Source: Alicyclobacillus sp. | GTDB lineage: Bacteria; Bacillota; Bacilli; Alicyclobacillales; Alicyclobacillaceae | NCBI GenBank assembly: GCA_023511295.1 | Contig: JAIMBT010000004.1 | Location: 1 to 64,000, forward strand | DNA length: 64,000 bases | Direction of reading: 5' to 3' | Shown here: one piece after another, positions 60,310 through 64,000 of the stretch | Position numbering within the stretch: position 1 is the first letter of the stretch | Layout of the letters: the number at the start of each line of letters is the position of its first letter | The notes under the pieces: model-generated | What the model saw: the letters and a program-made list of their open reading frames with translations, nothing else | What the model was told of the DNA's origin: nothing | Database searches by the model: none | Translations under genes and position numbers: made by a program

Positions 60310-61992
60310 TCAGTGGAGCGCAACGCACTGCTCCACGGAACCGCAGCGGCGGCCTCCGAAGCGGACCGTGACTTCAGTCCCGGGCTTCGCACGAACCACC
60401 CACTCGACGTGCGCTCGCTGTCCTTTCGCCGGCGCCCAGGTACCTTGTGTTCCGTAGCCATCGAGGTGTCCGAGCAGGGTCGGTGAGGAACCCGCCACCA
60501 CTTCAACCGGTCCATCCACCTCGGCCCGCAGCCCTTCCAGGCTCAACTCCTTGCCCTTCGCCGTGCTCGACGTCGGCAAGAACCCGGCGTTTGCAACCTC
60601 GGCCACGATGCGGTACAAACCCGGTCCTTCAGCCGTCACCTGCACCGTCGGGATGAACAGTTTCGCGGTGGACAGACCGAGCCGTGTCAGAAAGGCGCTG
60701 ACGCTCACACACTCCTCTTCCAAGAAGCGCAGCGGCGGGTTTTGCAACACGTACTTCGGGTCCAGTCCGCCAATCTCCACACGCCCGAAGTCCGGGTGGT
60801 CGAACGGCGTCCACGGGAACAGTCCCGCCGGGCCCACTTCGCGCTCGACCCAGGAGTAGACCTTGCGCTCGTCCTCGACCAACTCTTCCGGTGTTCGCGC
60901 CATCATCTTGCGCATGCCCATCTCGCCGTATCCCCTTGCCCCCGCCCGCTTGTGCAGGTCCCAAATCTCGACGGTGAATCCGAGGACACCGAAGTGGTCG
61001 TACATCCAGTCGTCGGCCGCGCCCGGCATCAGGACTTTCTCATGACCGGTGGCGAAGATGTTGTAGTTCGATCCGCTATAGTACCCGCTCACCTCCGCCC
61101 CCATCTCGGCCACGCGGGTAAACAACTCGCGGTCCGCGAGCGACAGGACGGTGTCGTCCCCCGTTGACGGTTGGCGCAGGATGACACCACCGCTGGTGTG
61201 CAGGGCCGCGTACGCCGAGATGTTCGGGCGCGCGAGAACGAAGTCCGCGAGTGCGCGCAGTTCCGGTTCGGACAACGGGAACGGCCCGGACCCCGGCTGG
61301 CCTTGTTCACCTGCCCAGCGGATGGGGAAGTTGCGGTTGAAGTCCATCCCGTGCCGGCGCACGTTGTGCGCCTCCGCCCACGCGGGGAGGGCGCCGCGAG
61401 CCGACTTGCGGTCAATCCGTCCCTCCGTGAATACGTGGTAGTACTGCCCGCCGAACTCCCCAGGTTTGCGCGGCCGCATCACCCGTGGATCGACCTCGTC
61501 GACCGCGTAGCCACCGTCTTCCGCCGGGACGCGCATCTGCAGAATGTGGCCATCGCCGTTCACGTCTTCTTGGATGAACCCCTCCGGCGGCTCGGAATAC
61601 GGGTAGCTGTGCGGGCTCGAGCGGAACCGGGCCGGCGTCGTCAGGTACAGCTCCGCGCCGTCCACAGCAATCCGCGGCACGACGTACACCGTGTGGTGAT
61701 CGAGCAGTTCCGTCGCCAACGGGTCCCGTCCGTACTGTTCCACGCACCACGAGATCCAGTACATCGCGATGGCGTTGCCAGACACCTCCCCGGCGTGGAT
61801 GTTGGCGTCCACCAACACAGCGGCCTTGCGGTCTGGCGACCCGGTGCGGCGGTTGGTCAAGGTTACACCCGCGATGTCCCGGCCCTGCCGACTGTGGCCA
61901 ATCACCTCGACCTGCACAAACTCTGGGTGGGTCGTTTCCAAGCGACGGAGTTCATCCCACATTTCCTGATAGGTGTAGTAGCGTGCGGTCAT
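60310..61992 (-). CDS. M14-family zinc carboxypeptidase
   Basis: The 560-aa product has an M14 peptidase domain with the zinc ligands in ANIHAGEVSG (His and Glu at about 65-68) and AALHTSGGVIL, a substrate-binding RRHGMDFNRNFPIRW region, and the catalytic Glu in GFTVEIWDLHKRAGARGYGE (about 340). A C-terminal beta-sandwich domain follows. No signal peptide is seen. It removes C-terminal residues from peptides or amidated compounds. The ATG at 61992 follows GGGAGG; the frame starts at 62016. It is upstream of DinB and downstream of the lactonase-like gene in the same direction. Confidence 0.88.
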   Translation of the reverse strand: MTARYYTYQEMWDELRRLETTHPEFVQVEVIGHSRQGRDIAGVTLTNRRTGSPDRKAAVLVDANIHAGEVSGNAIAMYWISWCVEQYGRDPLATELLDHHTVYVVPRIAVDGAELYLTTPARFRSSPHSYPYSEPPEGFIQEDVNGDGHILQMRVPAEDGGYAVDEVDPRVMRPRKPGEFGGQYYHVFTEGRIDRKSARGALPAWAEAHNVRRHGMDFNRNFPIRWAGEQGQPGSGPFPLSEPELRALADFVLARPNISAYAALHTSGGVILRQPSTGDDTVLSLADRELFTRVAEMGAEVSGYYSGSNYNIFATGHEKVLMPGAADDWMYDHFGVLGFTVEIWDLHKRAGARGYGEMGMRKMMARTPEELVEDERKVYSWVEREVGPAGLFPWTPFDHPDFGRVEIGGLDPKYVLQNPPLRFLEEECVSVSAFLTRLGLSTAKLFIPTVQVTAEGPGLYRIVAEVANAGFLPTSSTAKGKELSLEGLRAEVDGPVEVVAGSSPTLLGHLDGYGTQGTWAPAKGQRAHVEWVVRAKPGTEVTVRFGGRRCGSVEQCVALH

Positions 61993-62052
61993 GTCATCCT
62001 CCCTCTCTGTCTGCAACGACGCGGGGGCCGTGTACGGCCCCCGCCTGACAGC

Positions 62053-62493
62053 TTAGCCGAGCAGCTTCCGGATGAGTGGTATCTGCCCCCGGTGATGCGC
62101 GGTATGGGCGATGGCGTACGTCACGAGCTGACGTTTGTTCAGGTCCCCGATGCCGAGTTTCAATCCCGGTTGCTCGAGCTCGCCCTCCTCGACGCCTTCC
62201 AGGACCTGCCGGGCATACGCCAGGGCATCCGCCCAAGCCGCACGGATAGCGCCGAGGTCCCACTCGTCCACCTGGAACGGCTCCTGGGACTTGGTGTCCA
62301 CCGGGTCTCCGGCGACGGCGGAGAAGAAACGCCGCTCGACGCGGGCGGTATGATCCAGAACGGATGCGATGTTGTTGAAGTTCGGCAGCGGCTTTCTCAG
62401 CAGTTGTTCGTCGGTCAGCCCTTCCAGCATCTTGTCGATACTGTCGTGGATGCGCTCCAGCAGCTTGTACTCGTCTTCCAGTTCGGGAAGCAT
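62053..62493 (-). CDS. DinB-family protein
   Basis: The 146-aa four-helix-bundle protein has the DinB metal ligands: VLDHTARVERRFFSAVAGD (first His), and AIAHTAHHRGQIPLI (His pair) near the C-terminus. DinB/YfiT-like enzymes often use bacillithiol or other thiols as cofactor, which would fit the BshB2 gene in the window. The ATG at 62493 follows AGGAGG at eight bases. It is 60 bases before the M14 gene. Confidence 0.85.
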   Translation of the reverse strand: MLPELEDEYKLLERIHDSIDKMLEGLTDEQLLRKPLPNFNNIASVLDHTARVERRFFSAVAGDPVDTKSQEPFQVDEWDLGAIRAAWADALAYARQVLEGVEEGELEQPGLKLGIGDLNKRQLVTYAIAHTAHHRGQIPLIRKLLG

Positions 62494-62573
62494 CTTTTCA
62501 TCCTCCTGTCGCATGTTCGCATGGGGCCAATGGATCTCGGTCCGTACACCGGGCCACCGTCCGGCCTCCGCCC

Positions 62574-63362
62574 TCAGTCTGCCCAATCTCCATCGTGCGG
62601 GAACTTCAAGAAGTCCTCGGGGTCATGCGAAAATACCAATTCCATCCCGGCCAGCTCCAACTGGCGCAGGCGGTGGTACGTGGCCGTCTCCGCCTCGATG
62701 CTCCAATCAAACGGCATGCACGTGAGCGTCCGGTACGCCTCCTGCAGGTGCGCCGAGTCGGCACCGAGGCAGACCGTGCCGCGGTTCTCGAGGCGCAAGA
62801 TCATCGACTGGTGGCCCGGGCTGTGACCTGGCGTCGTCACCAGACGGACGCTGCCGTCGTCAAACAGGTCGATATCACCGTCCAACTGCACAAACCGGTA
62901 GTCGCGCGTGTCCTTGTAGTCGTTGTACATGTACACCGCCTTCGAGAACGCATCCGGCCACCAGGCATAGCGCAGTTCCGTCTTCTGCACGACAAATGTC
63001 GCGTGCGGGAAGTGGCACATGCCACCGGCGTGATCAAAATGCATGTGGGACAACACGACCGTCTTCACATCGGTCGGCTTGTAGCCGAGCTTGTCCAGTT
63101 GCTGGTCAATCGCCAGATCTCGCGTCAGGCTGCAGCCGAACGCGTCCCGCACGCCGGGTCCCCAGTAGACTTCTGCGTCCTCTGGGTCTGCCACCCGGTA
63201 GTTGATGCCTGTGTCAAACAGCATCAGCCCATGACGCGGGTGCTCGATGATGTACGCCGCAGTCGGGATGGTGATGGTCCCGGAAGTGCCCGTCATGAGC
63301 ACGCCCTTGTCCAGGGTGAGTGGCCCGCAGTTGACGGCCGTTACGCGAAGGCCCTTCGTCAT
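62574..63362 (-). CDS. metallo-beta-lactamase-fold lactonase-like hydrolase
   Basis: The 262-aa product carries VLSHMHFDHAGGM (the HxHxDH dinuclear zinc site), a TPGHSPGHQSM His, and GADSAHL (Asp), and begins with MTGTSGTITIPTAAYIIEHPRHGLMLFDTGIN, typical of the AiiA-type N-acyl-homoserine-lactonase group. It may hydrolyse acyl-homoserine lactones or other lactones/esters. The ATG at 63362 lies nine bases after GAGGGG; the TTG at 63371 is an alternative. It follows the SDR gene. Confidence 0.87.
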   Translation of the reverse strand: MTKGLRVTAVNCGPLTLDKGVLMTGTSGTITIPTAAYIIEHPRHGLMLFDTGINYRVADPEDAEVYWGPGVRDAFGCSLTRDLAIDQQLDKLGYKPTDVKTVVLSHMHFDHAGGMCHFPHATFVVQKTELRYAWWPDAFSKAVYMYNDYKDTRDYRFVQLDGDIDLFDDGSVRLVTTPGHSPGHQSMILRLENRGTVCLGADSAHLQEAYRTLTCMPFDWSIEAETATYHRLRQLELAGMELVFSHDPEDFLKFPHDGDWAD

Positions 63363-63387
63363 CGCAATCAACCCCTCTCCGATTCAG

Positions 63388-64000
63388 TCAGTGGGCGGTG
63401 TAGCCGCCGTCCACCACGAGTTCCGTGCCGGTGATGTAAGAAGCGTCGTCCGACGCAAGGAAAAGCACCGCGCGCGCCACCTCTTCGGGCTTGCCGAGCC
63501 GGCCCATCGGCGTCCCGGACACGAGGATGTTGTAGCGGTCCTCGGTCATGTCGGCAATCATCGGCGTGTCGATGATGCCGGGGTGGACGGAGTTCACCCG
63601 GATGTTGTCGCGGGCGTACTGCACGGCCGCCGTCTTCGTCAACAGGTGCACCGCCGCCTTCGACGCCTGGTAAGCGGCGGACGCGCCGCTGCCGACGAGG
63701 GCGTAGATGGACGAGATGTTGACGATGGCCCCTCCACCTCTGCGCTGCATCTGCGGAATCGCCATCTGCATGCCGATGAGCACGCTCTTCGCGTTGATGT
63801 CGAGCACTCGCTGCCATTCCGTCAAGGAGGTCTCCGCAATCCCCGTCCGGCTGGTGACACCCGCGTTGTTAACCAAAACGTCCAGCCGACCAAACTGCTC
63901 GACTGCCGCCTGAACGACGCGTTCCCATGCCGCCGCATCGGTGACGTCGTGCTCCTCCGTCCGCACGCGGTTCGCTGGCACGTCCAGCCCATCGAACGCC
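63388..64000 (-). CDS. short-chain dehydrogenase/reductase, 5' end beyond the window
   Basis: At least 200 C-terminal residues are present: RLDVLVNNAGV, the INAKSV region, IVNISSIYALVGSGASAAYQASKAAVHLLTKTAAVQYARDNIRVNSVHPGII with the Ser-Tyr-Lys triad, and the C-terminal TELVVDGGYTAH. The pattern fits the FabG / glucose-1-dehydrogenase-like group of NAD(P)-dependent enzymes. The frame continues off the right edge. It lies upstream of the lactonase-like gene. Confidence 0.88.
   Translation of the reverse strand, partial: AFDGLDVPANRVRTEEHDVTDAAAWERVVQAAVEQFGRLDVLVNNAGVTSRTGIAETSLTEWQRVLDINAKSVLIGMQMAIPQMQRRGGGAIVNISSIYALVGSGASAAYQASKAAVHLLTKTAAVQYARDNIRVNSVHPGIIDTPMIADMTEDRYNILVSGTPMGRLGKPEEVARAVLFLASDDASYITGTELVVDGGYTAH

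Overview
The window is a 64 kb stretch of high-GC chromosome that looks like a Bacilli genome of the Alicyclobacillaceae type. This is an inference from the following: strong AGGAGG-type ribosome binding sites combined with many GTG and TTG starts; a BshB2-type bacillithiol deacetylase; a c-di-AMP (ydaO) riboswitch in front of an NlpC/P60 cell-wall hydrolase; a Fur/PerR-type regulator; and TSX-independent Firmicute families such as MhqD and DUF2512. No rRNA, tRNA, CRISPR array or intact insertion sequence was seen.

Layout. 0-10.6 kb, mostly minus strand: PIG-V-like mannosyltransferase, a DCC-family thiol oxidoreductase coupled to a LysE-type exporter, a 125-bp tandem repeat array, an S9 peptidase, a Tex/FAD-oxidoreductase pair with an ATGA overlap, and a YihY membrane protein. 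10.6-20 kb: a MarR-MMPL efflux operon with a visible operator, an aldo/keto reductase, and a large GH38 alpha-mannosidase.

20-30.1 kb, the most striking region: a minus-strand cluster encoding a complex-I/hydrogenase-4-like membrane complex (NuoH-, HyfE-, HyfF-, NuoCD-, ferredoxin+NuoB- and NuoL-type subunits). Its large subunit has lost all the Ni-Fe cysteines, so it belongs with the Ehr (energy-converting hydrogenase related) complexes rather than with hydrogenases. The cluster carries three DUF190 (PII-like) genes with about five DUF190 domains, and two separate RNA elements that match the fluoride riboswitch in detail, each followed by an intrinsic terminator: one ahead of the DUF190 pair and one ahead of the complex genes. 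No CrcB/Fluc or CLC-F fluoride exporter is present in the window, so this appears to be a fluoride-inducible respiratory-type complex.

30-46 kb: a cytochrome b/molybdopterin oxidoreductase fusion followed by a cytochrome P450; aspartate 4-decarboxylase with a DUF2512 protein and a PerR-like regulator; a catalase remnant created by an internal deletion, divergent from the regulator; a luciferase-like monooxygenase, an ATP-grasp ligase, MFS and MATE exporters, MhqD-like hydrolase, BshB2, a zinc-ribbon protein, an SDR, and an oligoendopeptidase F remnant that lost its catalytic part.

46-64 kb: a PBP1A with a fibronectin-like domain and Gly-rich tail, a MarR-MFS-MATE drug-efflux operon, a LigB-like protein, an oligopeptidase-B-like peptidase, argJ, a c-di-AMP-riboswitch-controlled NlpC/P60 hydrolase, a CheR methyltransferase, an M14 carboxypeptidase, DinB, a lactonase-like MBL protein and a 5'-truncated SDR at the window edge. 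Most of the genes are ordinary accessory metabolism, peptide scavenging and export; the fluoride-riboswitch/Ehr/DUF190 cluster and the two internally deleted genes stand out.
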